The position numbers and the translations under genes are program-made. Shown one piece after another: positions 38,757 to 48,073 of a stretch of DNA of 64,000 nucleotides. Each line of letters begins with the position of its first letter. The first letter of the stretch is position 1. The stretch is from assembly GCF_034353875.1 (NCBI RefSeq), contig NZ_CP133784.1:2942501-3006500 (forward strand), written 5' to 3'. The DNA is from Pseudomonas sp. MH9.2. Lineage in GTDB: Bacteria; Pseudomonadota; Gammaproteobacteria; Pseudomonadales; Pseudomonadaceae. The notes beneath the pieces were generated by a model that searched no databases, was not told where the DNA came from, and saw only the letters and a list, made by a program, of their open reading frames with translations.

Positions 38757-38880
38757 AACCCTTTTCACGACCAGTGCACAGTCGATTACGCGGCCAAGCT
38801 TTTTAGCGAGAAACACTTCACAAAAGCTTGATCGGCAGCAGCGTATCTAAAAGAGGTTTTCGGTGAACGCAAACCTTGTA

Positions 38881-40857
38881 TCACCGAAACCGATTGACCT
38901 CTTTGCGCAAATCCGCTGCCAGTTCGTCCAGTTCTTTCGCGGTGATAGCCAGGTGGGAGACGACTTCGCGCTGCTCGCTGTTGGCCATGGCGATGCTCTG
39001 CAGGTTGCTGCTAAGCAAGGTAGCGGTGCTGCTTTGTTCTTGGGTGGCGGTGGTGATGGCAGCGAATTGTTCGCCTGCGGAGCGGCTTTTTTCGTCGATC
39101 TGGGTCAGGGCGGCTGCGACTTTTGCGTTGAGTGAAAGGCCTTCCTGCATGAGCGCGTTGCCCTGTTCCATGGTGCTGATCGCGTTTCCGGTTTCTTGCT
39201 GAATGCTCACGATCATGCCTGAAATCTGGTCGGTCGCCTGACGGGTGCGCAAAGCCAGATTACGCACCTCATCCGCTACCACCGCGAAACCACGGCCTTG
39301 TTCGCCGGCACGGGCAGCTTCAATCGCGGCGTTGAGAGCCAGCAGGTTGGTCTGCTCGGCAATCGAGGTAATGACGCCGACGATCCCGCCGATTTCCTGA
39401 GAGCGCTGGCCCAAGGTGTCAATCACCGTGGCCGTGCCTTTGAGCGAGGACGCGATCTGCTCAAGAGATGCCGAAGCTTCATCCATTGAGGTGCGGCCAA
39501 TGCGGGTCTGCTGAGCGTTCTCCTGCGCCAGGCGCTCGGTGCTGCCCATGTTGTCGGCGATGTTCAATGAGGTGGCGCTGAACTCTTCCACGGCGCCAGC
39601 CATGCTGGTGATCTCCCCGGACTGCTGCTCCATGCCTTCGTAGGCCCCCCCTGACAAGCCGGACAGCGTCTGAGCGCGGCCACTGACTTCCTGTGCCGCG
39701 CTGCGGATGTGCGCGACCATGTTCGACAAGGCTTCACCCATCTGATTGAAGCTGCGCGCCAATTGACCGATTTCATCGTGACTGGAAACATTCAGACGCG
39801 CGCTCAGGTCGCCCGCGCCCAGGGCTTCAGCCTGACGAACCAGATCCGACAGTGGTTGCAACTTGCGGCGTAACAGCCAGATCGCCGCGCCGACCGCGAT
39901 CAGCATGGCCAGCAAGCTGCCGATTGCCAATTGTGTGCCGACGCTCCAGGTCACGGCGCTGATTTCGGTTTTTGGCATGCTCGCAAACACTGCCCACGGG
40001 CCGCCCGCAAAGGCCACGGCGACGGTATAGAAATCTTGCGTGCCGTCATTCCAGAAATGACCTGTGCCTGGGCGCTTGACGAAGTCGGCCAACGTTTGCG
40101 TTGCCTGATCCAGCGCCTTGACCCCGGCAGGCGCCACCAGCCAGTGATTCTGCTCATCCAGCAGGGCCAGAGAACCCGTCGTGCCGATGCGGAAATTCTT
40201 CAGGTTCTCGAATTGGGTATTTTGCGCGCCGGTGTAGTCAAAGCCGACGAACAAGGCGGCAATGATTTTGCCACTGCTGTCACGCACCGGGCTGTACTGA
40301 GTCATGTAGTAATGCTCGAACAACAGCGCCCGGCCGACGTACTCCTGACCTGCCATCAGTCGGTCATAGGCCGGGCTCTTGCGATCCAGCAAGGTGCCGA
40401 TGGCCCGCGAGCCATCTTGCTTGCTCAGCGACGTACTCACACGAATAAAATCATCGCCGCTACGCACGAAAATCGTCGCCACGCCGGCCGTCATTTGCTT
40501 GAAGTTGTCGACCTCGGTGAAGTCGTTATTCAGGACGTGGTCCCCCAACAACAGGCTTGGTGCCTGCACGCCCGCAACCGTCACGGGGTTGTCTGCCTGC
40601 AGGCTCAGGCCACCGCTAAACCGTTTCTCGAACAACCCACTCAAGCGCTGGGTGCTTTCACGCAGAGTGCTGTGAAACGTATTCAGTTGATCGGCCAGCA
40701 AACGTGCTTCGCTGGCCATGTGTTCTTCACGAATCGCGAGATTCGCGGCGTCCAGCGAGCGCAACGCGAATACGGTACTGCTGCTGATGACCACGGCCAG
40801 AATTACCGCCAGGGCGAGACCCAACTGCGAGGCGATACGAGCACGGGGTTCAGACAT
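38881..40857 (-). CDS. Methyl-accepting chemotaxis protein (Cache sensor)
   Basis: A 658-residue chemoreceptor. TM1 at about 11-30, a large periplasmic Cache 3-Cache 2-type sensor (residues about 35-310, with [29 protein letters not shown]), TM2 near 315-335, a HAMP linker ([18 protein letters not shown]), and the signalling domain with hairpin tip [20 protein letters not shown]. No CheR/CheB-binding pentapeptide closes the C terminus (VNRFR). The ligand is unknown. The ATG at 40857 has GGCCAGGAGC upstream. A FliA-type promoter is present at 40964-40990. Confidence 0.95.
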   Translation of the reverse strand: MSEPRARIASQLGLALAVILAVVISSSTVFALRSLDAANLAIREEHMASEARLLADQLNTFHSTLRESTQRLSGLFEKRFSGGLSLQADNPVTVAGVQAPSLLLGDHVLNNDFTEVDNFKQMTAGVATIFVRSGDDFIRVSTSLSKQDGSRAIGTLLDRKSPAYDRLMAGQEYVGRALLFEHYYMTQYSPVRDSSGKIIAALFVGFDYTGAQNTQFENLKNFRIGTTGSLALLDEQNHWLVAPAGVKALDQATQTLADFVKRPGTGHFWNDGTQDFYTVAVAFAGGPWAVFASMPKTEISAVTWSVGTQLAIGSLLAMLIAVGAAIWLLRRKLQPLSDLVRQAEALGAGDLSARLNVSSHDEIGQLARSFNQMGEALSNMVAHIRSAAQEVSGRAQTLSGLSGGAYEGMEQQSGEITSMAGAVEEFSATSLNIADNMGSTERLAQENAQQTRIGRTSMDEASASLEQIASSLKGTATVIDTLGQRSQEIGGIVGVITSIAEQTNLLALNAAIEAARAGEQGRGFAVVADEVRNLALRTRQATDQISGMIVSIQQETGNAISTMEQGNALMQEGLSLNAKVAAALTQIDEKSRSAGEQFAAITTATQEQSSTATLLSSNLQSIAMANSEQREVVSHLAITAKELDELAADLRKEVNRFR

Positions 40858-40963
40858 GGAAGCTCCTGGCCGAACAGCGGCATCGTTTTGATTTCGATGC
40901 CTTGCTCAGCAAAATTCAAAAATGGGGGTCCGTTGAACCTTTTTTAAAAGTCCGACTTATACG

Positions 40964-40990
40964 GATTCGGCCGACGTGAACAATACTTGA
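40964..40990 (-). promoter_or_regulatory. Candidate FliA (sigma-28) promoter of the chemoreceptor gene
   Basis: On the minus strand TCAAGTAT, an 11-bp spacer, then GCCGAATC, compared with the FliA consensus TAAAGTTT-N11-GCCGATAA: six of eight -35 positions match, and GCCGA is intact in the -10. It ends 106 bp before the MCP start. Confidence 0.55.
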
Positions 40991-41048
40991 GCTCTGCACT
41001 CGGGGATACTGACGAATAACCGCTCAAAAGCCTGTGCCAGAGCTGTTT

Positions 41049-41969
41049 TCACGTCAGTATCTCAACCTTTGGCAAATCCATTGCGCACACCTCGCCTTGA
41101 AGAAACTCGCTGAGCCTGCGCAGACGTTCGCCGCCTGGCCGGGTCTTTGGCCACACCAGATAATAGTTTTCGCCGCTGGCCACGGCGGTGCGCCAAGGCA
41201 AGCTTAAACGCCCTTGCGCGACGTCCTCGGCGACCATCAACAAGTCCCCCATGGACACGCCATAGCCCCGCGCAGCCGCGATCATGCCAAGTTCCAGAGT
41301 GTCGAACACCTGGCCGCCCTTGAGCGAGATCTGCTCCGACAGGCCCATCCGCTGTAGCCAGTTGCGCCAATCGCGACGGTCGGGGGTCGGGTGCAACAGT
41401 TCGGCACTGGCCAACCGCGCGACATCCCAGGGCGGGTCCTGGAGCAACGTCGATGCACCCACAGGGATCAGCAGCTCAGGGAACAGGTAGGTGGCTTCCC
41501 AATCCGGCGGAAAATGCCCACGGCTGAGCAACACCGCGCAGTCAAACGGCTCCTGAGTGAAATCCACACTGTCGACATCCATCCAGGCGCTGGTCAATTG
41601 CACTTCATTACCAACCTGAAGATGGCGAAACCGGCTCAGGCGCGCCAGCAACCAGCGCATGGTCAGGGTCGAGGGTGCCTTCATGCGCAAAATGCCTTCC
41701 TCTGCACGCAAGATGCTGCACGCACGCTCCAACGCCGAAAAACCTTCACGCACTCCCGGCAGTAGCAGGCGCGCCGCCTCGGTCAATTGCAGGTTGCGGC
41801 CATTGCGCTGAAATAAACGACAGGCAAAGTGATCTTCAAGCGTGCGGATGTGGCGGCTGACGGCACTTTGGGTGATCGACAGCTCCTCGGCAGCGCGGGT
41901 GAACGAGCTGTGTCGGGCAGCGGCTTCAAATGCGCGTAGCGCATAAAGGGGAGGAAGACTACGGGACAT
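41049..41969 (-). CDS. LysR-family transcriptional regulator (GcvA-like)
   Basis: A 306-residue LysR regulator. The winged helix-turn-helix is in LYALRAFEAAARHSSFTRAAEELSITQSAVSRHIRTLE (residues about 8-60); the rest is a periplasmic-binding-like effector domain. The GcvA-type start (LPPLYALRAFEAAARH) points to that subfamily. The ATG at 41969 has AGGA nine bases upstream, favoured over the ATG at 41978. It is divergent from the MATE gene across 165 bp, so that gene is a plausible target; this is inference from layout only. Confidence 0.93.
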   Translation of the reverse strand: MSRSLPPLYALRAFEAAARHSSFTRAAEELSITQSAVSRHIRTLEDHFACRLFQRNGRNLQLTEAARLLLPGVREGFSALERACSILRAEEGILRMKAPSTLTMRWLLARLSRFRHLQVGNEVQLTSAWMDVDSVDFTQEPFDCAVLLSRGHFPPDWEATYLFPELLIPVGASTLLQDPPWDVARLASAELLHPTPDRRDWRNWLQRMGLSEQISLKGGQVFDTLELGMIAAARGYGVSMGDLLMVAEDVAQGRLSLPWRTAVASGENYYLVWPKTRPGGERLRRLSEFLQGEVCAMDLPKVEILT

Positions 41970-42134
41970 ACACAACATTCCTACGCAATAGTTGCGCTAC
42001 TTTACCCCCAACGACTACGCTCGATTCAGATGAGTTTTACTCATGCCAATCATCGGATTTATCCCTTTGTGCCCGCCGTGAGAAATGCCGAGAATCAGTT
42101 GCTCACAAAGCCCTGTAAGCCGAGCGCCACGCCT

Positions 42135-43532
42135 ATGCAATCCGTCGCCATCCAAGCACCCTGGATCAAAGAGCTAAGGACCATCCTGCGCTTGGCCGGA
42201 CCGCTGATCGCCTCGCAAATGGCGCATATGCTCATGGTGTTCACTGACACCGTAATGATGGGTCGCCTGGGACCCGATGCCTTGGCCGGTGGCGGGCTGG
42301 GCGCGGCCAGCTACAACCTGATTTCGTTCTTCTGCGTAGGCGTTATCGCTGCCGTCGGCACCCTGGTTTCGATCCGTCACGGTGCAGGTGACAACTTAGG
42401 CGCCACGCGGCTGACTCAGGCGGGACTCTGGCTGGCGTGGGGCATGGCACTAATCGCGGCCTTGGTGCTGTGGAACCTTGAGCCCGTTTTGCTCAAGCTT
42501 GGCCAGAATGAGGCGAACGTGCACATGGCCGGGCAATTCCTGATCACCCTGCCCTTGGCCCTGCCCGGCTTTCTGTCCTTTATGGCCTTGCGGGGCTTCA
42601 CCAGCGCGTTGGGGCGGGCCGGCCCTGTGATGGTGATCAGTCTGGGCGGCGTGGCGGTGAACTTCGGGCTTAACTATGCACTCATCCATGGCCTGTTTGG
42701 CCTGCCGCATCTGGGCCTGATGGGCATCGGTCTGGTCACGGCGGTGGTTGCCAATGGCATGGCGCTGCTCCTGGCCCTGCATATCCGCCAACACCCAGCC
42801 TATGCGCCCTATCCCATTCGCCAGGGCCTGATGCGCCCCTCGCTGACTTATTTGCAAGAGCTGTGGCGCCTCGGCTTGCCGATTGGCGGTACCTACGCGG
42901 TCGAGGTTGGCCTGTTCACCTTCGCAGCGTTCTGCATGGGCGCGATGGGCAGTACGCAGATGGCCGCACACCAGATCGCCCTACAGTCGGTGTCGATGGC
43001 GTTCATGGTGCCCGTGGGGATTTCCTACGCGATGACCATGCGCATCGGCCAACACTACGGCGCGGGCAATCTGCTCCAGGCGCGACTGGCCGGACGCGTC
43101 GGCATTGCCTTCGGGGCGTTGATCATGCTCGGTTTCGCGCTGCTGTTCTGGCTGGCACCGTATCAAGTCGTCAGCCTGTTTCTCGACCTCGACAATCCGG
43201 CCTACCGCGACGTGATCGATCTAGCCGTGAAACTGTTGGCGATCGCCGCGTGGTTCGAACTGTTCGACGGCACGCAGACGCTGGCCATGGGCGCCATCAG
43301 GGGGTTCAAGGACGCCAGGACCACGTTTGTCATCGGCCTCGCCTGTTATTGGCTGGTCGGCGCGCCTGCGGCCTGGGCTTTCGGTTTTTATGCACAGGGC
43401 GGAGCGATGGGGGTCTGGTGGGGGTTGGCTCTGGGGCTGGCCTGTGCAGCGCTGGCACTGACAGTGGCATTCGAAAGGAAGACGTCACGCTTGCTGCGTC
43501 AGGCGCCAGTGCTTGCGTCGGTCATGAGTTGA
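42135..43532 (+). CDS. MATE family multidrug efflux transporter (NorM/PmpM type)
   Basis: A 465-residue MATE transporter with twelve membrane helices: LRLAGPLIASQMAHMLMVFTDTVMMGRLGPDALAG at the N terminus and GLPIGGTYAVEVGLFTFAAFCMGAMG at the start of the second half, the two pseudo-repeats. It exports cationic drugs by H+ or Na+ exchange. Its length matches NorM. The ATG at 42135 is taken as the start since homology begins about 10 residues later. It is divergent from a LysR gene and convergent with the EAL gene (18 bp apart). Confidence 0.95.
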   Translation: MQSVAIQAPWIKELRTILRLAGPLIASQMAHMLMVFTDTVMMGRLGPDALAGGGLGAASYNLISFFCVGVIAAVGTLVSIRHGAGDNLGATRLTQAGLWLAWGMALIAALVLWNLEPVLLKLGQNEANVHMAGQFLITLPLALPGFLSFMALRGFTSALGRAGPVMVISLGGVAVNFGLNYALIHGLFGLPHLGLMGIGLVTAVVANGMALLLALHIRQHPAYAPYPIRQGLMRPSLTYLQELWRLGLPIGGTYAVEVGLFTFAAFCMGAMGSTQMAAHQIALQSVSMAFMVPVGISYAMTMRIGQHYGAGNLLQARLAGRVGIAFGALIMLGFALLFWLAPYQVVSLFLDLDNPAYRDVIDLAVKLLAIAAWFELFDGTQTLAMGAIRGFKDARTTFVIGLACYWLVGAPAAWAFGFYAQGGAMGVWWGLALGLACAALALTVAFERKTSRLLRQAPVLASVMS

Positions 43533-43550
43533 GGGCCGAATCAGGTATGT

Positions 43551-45224
43551 CTACTGAACGTGCGCCTGCCCCACGTTATGGCGCTGTCCATACGTCAGGT
43601 ACTCAATCAACTCCGTGAATGGCAACGGCTTGCTGATCAGGTAACCCTGAATTTGATCGCAACCAAAACCACGCAACAGCGCCAGTTGTTCCGGGGTTTC
43701 CACACCTTCGGCGACCACTTCCAGGCTGAGGTTGTGCGCCAGGTTGATCATGGCATGCACCAGCTTGCGATTTTCTTCGCGCAACTCCATGCCGCCGACA
43801 AAGCTTTTGTCGACCTTGAGCAAGGCAATCGGCAGGCTGTTGAGGTGCACGAACGACGAGAAGCCGGTGCCAAAATCGTCCAGCGAAAAACGCACACCTA
43901 GCCGACCCAACGCATCCATCGTCTGTTTGACCAGATCGCTGCGGCGCATGACGGCGGTTTCGGTCAGTTCGAATTCCAGCCAACGGGCATCGACGCCCCG
44001 CTCGGCGATCAAGCGGCTCAGGGTCGACAGCAACTGACTGTCCTGAAACTGGCGGAACGACAGGTTGACCGCCATGTGCAGTGCCGGCAGCCCGAGTTCA
44101 CGCAGCGCCTGCATGTCGCGCAGGGCGCGGGAAATGACCCAGTAACCCAAAGGCACGATCAAACCGCTTTGCTCGGCCAAGGGTACAAACTCGCTGGGTG
44201 GCAGCAACCCACGCTCGGCGTGGCGCCAGCGCACCAGGGCTTCGAGGCCAACGATACGCCCGTCGCTCAATGACAGGCGTGGCTGGTAATGCAGTTCCAG
44301 CTCATCGCGACGCAAGGCCCGGCGCAGTTCGCTTTCCAGATCGGCCAGGCTACGGGCATTGCGGTTGATGCGTTCGTTAAAAACATGAAAGGTGCAGCCC
44401 TGAGTGCCCTTGGCCTGCTGCATAGCGATATGAGCGTGCCACATCAACGGATCGGCACCGGCACCGGCCCGGGCATAGGAAATCCCCAGGCTACAGCCTA
44501 TCAGCAAGCTTTCACCATCGACCCAATAGGGCTCGGCCAAGGCTTCGGTAATGCGTTCGGCCATCCATTCGGCACGCTGCGGCGCACGGCGGATGTCGAT
44601 CAACAACGCGAACTCGTCACTGCCCAGCCGCGCCAGTTGATCGCCTGCTTCCAACTGGCTCTTGAGCCGCGAGACCACTTGCAAGATCAATCGGTCGCCA
44701 GCCTGATGGCCCAGCGCGTCGTTGGCGTGACGGAAGTTGTCGAGATCCAGGTGCCCGAGCGCCAGTCCACGGCCTTCGTTTTCAGCCAAGCGTGTCGCCA
44801 ATAAGGTCTGGAAGCCCTGGCGGTTGGCGATGCCGGTTAGCGGGTCTTGCTCGGCCAGACGTTGCAGAGTGTTTTCCAGCACGCCGCGCTCGCGCACATG
44901 GCGCAGGCAACGGCGTAGCGCATCAATGCTCAACGTGGCGAGCACCAGCCAATCGCTGACGCCAATCGGCGGTTCGAGCGGTTCGTGCTCAAGCAGCATC
45001 ACCACCGGCAACTTACAGCGCCCGGGCGCTGGCTGGAGCTCAGGCGTCGTCAGCAGCACGGCATTTCGCGCGTCGTCGAACAGGCTGCCGACATCGCCCC
45101 AACTCGGCGCACAGACCAGCGCGGCCGCGTCTCCCAGAGGAGCCAGACACTCACGCAATAACGCCAGCCATTCCGGCTTTTGGGCCAGGAGCAACAAACG
45201 CAAGGGTTCGACAGGCGTAGACAA
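43551..45224 (-). CDS. c-di-GMP phosphodiesterase with degenerate GGDEF and pseudo-receiver
   Basis: A 557-residue protein with three parts. Residues 1-115 look like a response-regulator fold without a phosphoacceptor Asp (NAVLLTTPEL where DxxLP is expected). Residues about 120-280 are GGDEF with the signature changed to RLGSDEF. Residues about 295-545 are EAL with all catalytic elements: EALVRW, NLSFRQF, ELTETAV, LDDFGTGFSS, KVDKSFV, AEGVET and QGYLIS. It should cleave c-di-GMP, with the GGDEF part acting as a regulator. The start is TTG at 45224 with AGGGAG five bases upstream. It is divergent from rep; the P. aeruginosa equivalent is, as I recall, PA5295 (ProE). Confidence 0.94.
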   Translation of the reverse strand: MSTPVEPLRLLLLAQKPEWLALLRECLAPLGDAAALVCAPSWGDVGSLFDDARNAVLLTTPELQPAPGRCKLPVVMLLEHEPLEPPIGVSDWLVLATLSIDALRRCLRHVRERGVLENTLQRLAEQDPLTGIANRQGFQTLLATRLAENEGRGLALGHLDLDNFRHANDALGHQAGDRLILQVVSRLKSQLEAGDQLARLGSDEFALLIDIRRAPQRAEWMAERITEALAEPYWVDGESLLIGCSLGISYARAGAGADPLMWHAHIAMQQAKGTQGCTFHVFNERINRNARSLADLESELRRALRRDELELHYQPRLSLSDGRIVGLEALVRWRHAERGLLPPSEFVPLAEQSGLIVPLGYWVISRALRDMQALRELGLPALHMAVNLSFRQFQDSQLLSTLSRLIAERGVDARWLEFELTETAVMRRSDLVKQTMDALGRLGVRFSLDDFGTGFSSFVHLNSLPIALLKVDKSFVGGMELREENRKLVHAMINLAHNLSLEVVAEGVETPEQLALLRGFGCDQIQGYLISKPLPFTELIEYLTYGQRHNVGQAHVQ

Positions 45225-45426
45225 ACTAGCTCCCTACTCGCAAAAAAATCGTTGGTGGTTCCGCTCTACTTCAGACATCTGGCGTAATCCACTGCGCATC
45301 CTGCGGGAAAGTAACAAAACCGGCAAATTTAGATCGCGTGCTACGTCACAGTGTCGGACGATGACCGCACAAATGCGTGAGCCTGTTAAAATGCCCACCC
45401 ATTTCGCAAGCGACCCTTTTTCTGTC

Positions 45427-47436
45427 ATGTCCCGACTCAATCCTCGGCAACAAGAAGCCGTGAACTACGTCGGCGGCCCTCTTTTGGTGCTCGCCGGTGC
45501 CGGCTCCGGCAAGACCAGCGTGATCACCCGCAAGATCGCGCACCTGATCCAGAACTGCGGCTTTCGCGCGCAACATATCGTCGCCATGACCTTTACCAAC
45601 AAGGCCGCGCGGGAAATGAAAGAGCGCGTAGGCACCCTGCTCAAGGGTGGCGAGGGGCGTGGCTTGACGGTGTCGACCTTCCACAACCTGGGCCTGAACA
45701 TCATCCGCAAGGAACATGCGCGACTGGGCTATAAACCAGGGTTCTCGATTTTCGACGAGACCGACGTGAAAGCCCTGATGACCGACATCATGCAAAAAGA
45801 ATATTCGGGCGATGACGGCGTCGACGAAATCAAAAACATGATCGGCTCGTGGAAAAACGACCTGATCCTGCCGCCCGAGGCCCTGGAAAACGCGCGCAAC
45901 CCCAAGGAACAGACCGCCGCCATTGTCTATACCCACTACCAGCGCACGCTCAAAGCCTACAACGCGGTGGATTTCGACGATTTGATCCTGATGCCCGTGA
46001 AGCTGTTCCAGGAACATGCCGACATCCTGGAGAAGTGGCAAAACAAGGTTCGCTACCTGTTGGTGGATGAATATCAGGACACCAACGCCAGTCAGTACCT
46101 GCTGGTAAAGTTGCTGATCGGTATGCGCAATCAGTTCACCGTGGTGGGCGACGATGACCAGTCGATCTATGCCTGGCGTGGTGCGCGCCCGGAAAACCTG
46201 ATGCTGCTCAAGGATGACTATCCGTCGCTCAAAGTGGTGATGCTCGAGCAGAACTATCGCTCCACCAGCCGTATCCTGCGCTGCGCCAACGTGCTGATCT
46301 CGAACAACCCCCACGCCTTCGAAAAGCAGCTGTGGAGTGATATGGGTCACGGCGATGAAGTCCGTGTCATCCGCTGCCGCAACGAAGACGCCGAAGCCGA
46401 ACGCGTCGCGGTGGAACTCCTCACCCTGCACTTGCGCACCGACCGGCCCTACAGTGACTTCGCGATTCTCTATCGCGGTAACTATCAGGCCAAGCTGATC
46501 GAGCTGAAGCTGCAACACCACCAGATCCCCTACCGCCTGTCGGGTGGCAATAGCTTCTTCGGCCGTCAGGAAGTGAAAGACCTGATGGCCTACTTCCGCC
46601 TGCTGGTGAACCCGGACGACGACAACGCCTTCTTGCGCGTGATCAACGTGCCGCGTCGTGAAATAGGCTCGACCACCCTGGAAAAGCTCGGCAATTACTC
46701 CACCGAGCGCAAGATATCGATGTACGCCGCCACCGATGAAATCGGCCTGGGCGAGCATCTGGACAGCCGCTACACCGACCGCCTGCAACGCTTCAAACGC
46801 TGGATGGATGGCGTGCGCCAGCAATGCTCGCAAAACGACCCCATCGCCGCGCTACGCAGCATGGTCATGGACATCGACTACGAAAACTGGCTGCGACAGA
46901 ACAGCTCCAGTGAAAAAGCCGCCGACTACCGGATGGCGAACGTCTGGTTCTTGATCGAAGCGCTGAAGAACACACTGGAGAAAGACGACGACGGCAAAAT
47001 GACCATCGAAGAAGCCATCGGCAAGCTGGTCTTGCGCGACATGCTCGAGCGTCAGCAGGAAGAAGAAGACGGCGCCGAAGGCGTGCAAATGATGACCCTG
47101 CATGCCTCCAAAGGCCTGGAATTCCCCTATGTGTTCATCATGGGAATGGAGGAAGAAATCCTCCCGCACCGCTCCAGTATCGAAGCCGACACGATCGAGG
47201 AAGAGCGCCGCCTGGCGTATGTCGGGATTACCCGCGCGCGGGAAACACTGGCCTTCACCTTTGCCGCCAAGCGCAAGCAATATGGCGAGATCATCGATTG
47301 CGCACCCAGCCGCTTTCTCGATGAACTGCCGCCGGACGACCTCGCCTGGGAAGGCAACGACGACACACCGGTAGAAGTGAAAGCCGTTCGCGGTAACACG
47401 GCACTGGCCGATATTCGGGCCATGCTCAAACGCTGA
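45427..47436 (+). CDS. rep: ATP-dependent DNA helicase Rep
   Basis: A 669-residue UvrD/Rep superfamily I helicase. Motif I LVLAGAGSGKTSVITRKIAHLI, motif Ia TFTNKAAREMKERV, motif II YLLVDEYQDTNASQ, motif III VGDDDQSIYAWRGA, and motifs V/VI (MTLHASKGLEFPYVF, EERRLAYVGITRA) are intact. Rep unwinds DNA 3' to 5' and clears proteins ahead of the fork. The start ATG 45427 (MSRLNPRQQEAVNYV) gives the exact Rep length; the open frame reaches back to 44737 over the antiparallel EAL gene, which is a shadow. Confidence 0.97.
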   Translation: MSRLNPRQQEAVNYVGGPLLVLAGAGSGKTSVITRKIAHLIQNCGFRAQHIVAMTFTNKAAREMKERVGTLLKGGEGRGLTVSTFHNLGLNIIRKEHARLGYKPGFSIFDETDVKALMTDIMQKEYSGDDGVDEIKNMIGSWKNDLILPPEALENARNPKEQTAAIVYTHYQRTLKAYNAVDFDDLILMPVKLFQEHADILEKWQNKVRYLLVDEYQDTNASQYLLVKLLIGMRNQFTVVGDDDQSIYAWRGARPENLMLLKDDYPSLKVVMLEQNYRSTSRILRCANVLISNNPHAFEKQLWSDMGHGDEVRVIRCRNEDAEAERVAVELLTLHLRTDRPYSDFAILYRGNYQAKLIELKLQHHQIPYRLSGGNSFFGRQEVKDLMAYFRLLVNPDDDNAFLRVINVPRREIGSTTLEKLGNYSTERKISMYAATDEIGLGEHLDSRYTDRLQRFKRWMDGVRQQCSQNDPIAALRSMVMDIDYENWLRQNSSSEKAADYRMANVWFLIEALKNTLEKDDDGKMTIEEAIGKLVLRDMLERQQEEEDGAEGVQMMTLHASKGLEFPYVFIMGMEEEILPHRSSIEADTIEEERRLAYVGITRARETLAFTFAAKRKQYGEIIDCAPSRFLDELPPDDLAWEGNDDTPVEVKAVRGNTALADIRAMLKR

Positions 47437-47441
47437 ATTGA

Positions 47442-48053
<612 letters not shown>

Positions 48054-48073
48054 TTGTTGGCGAAGGCGGTGCT

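Noticed and set aside
44737..45426. An N-terminal extension of rep by 230 codons
   Set aside because: It overlaps the EAL gene on the other strand, and Rep begins exactly at 45427.
45346..46833. A 495-codon open frame antisense to rep
   Set aside because: Shadow of the helicase; no family features.
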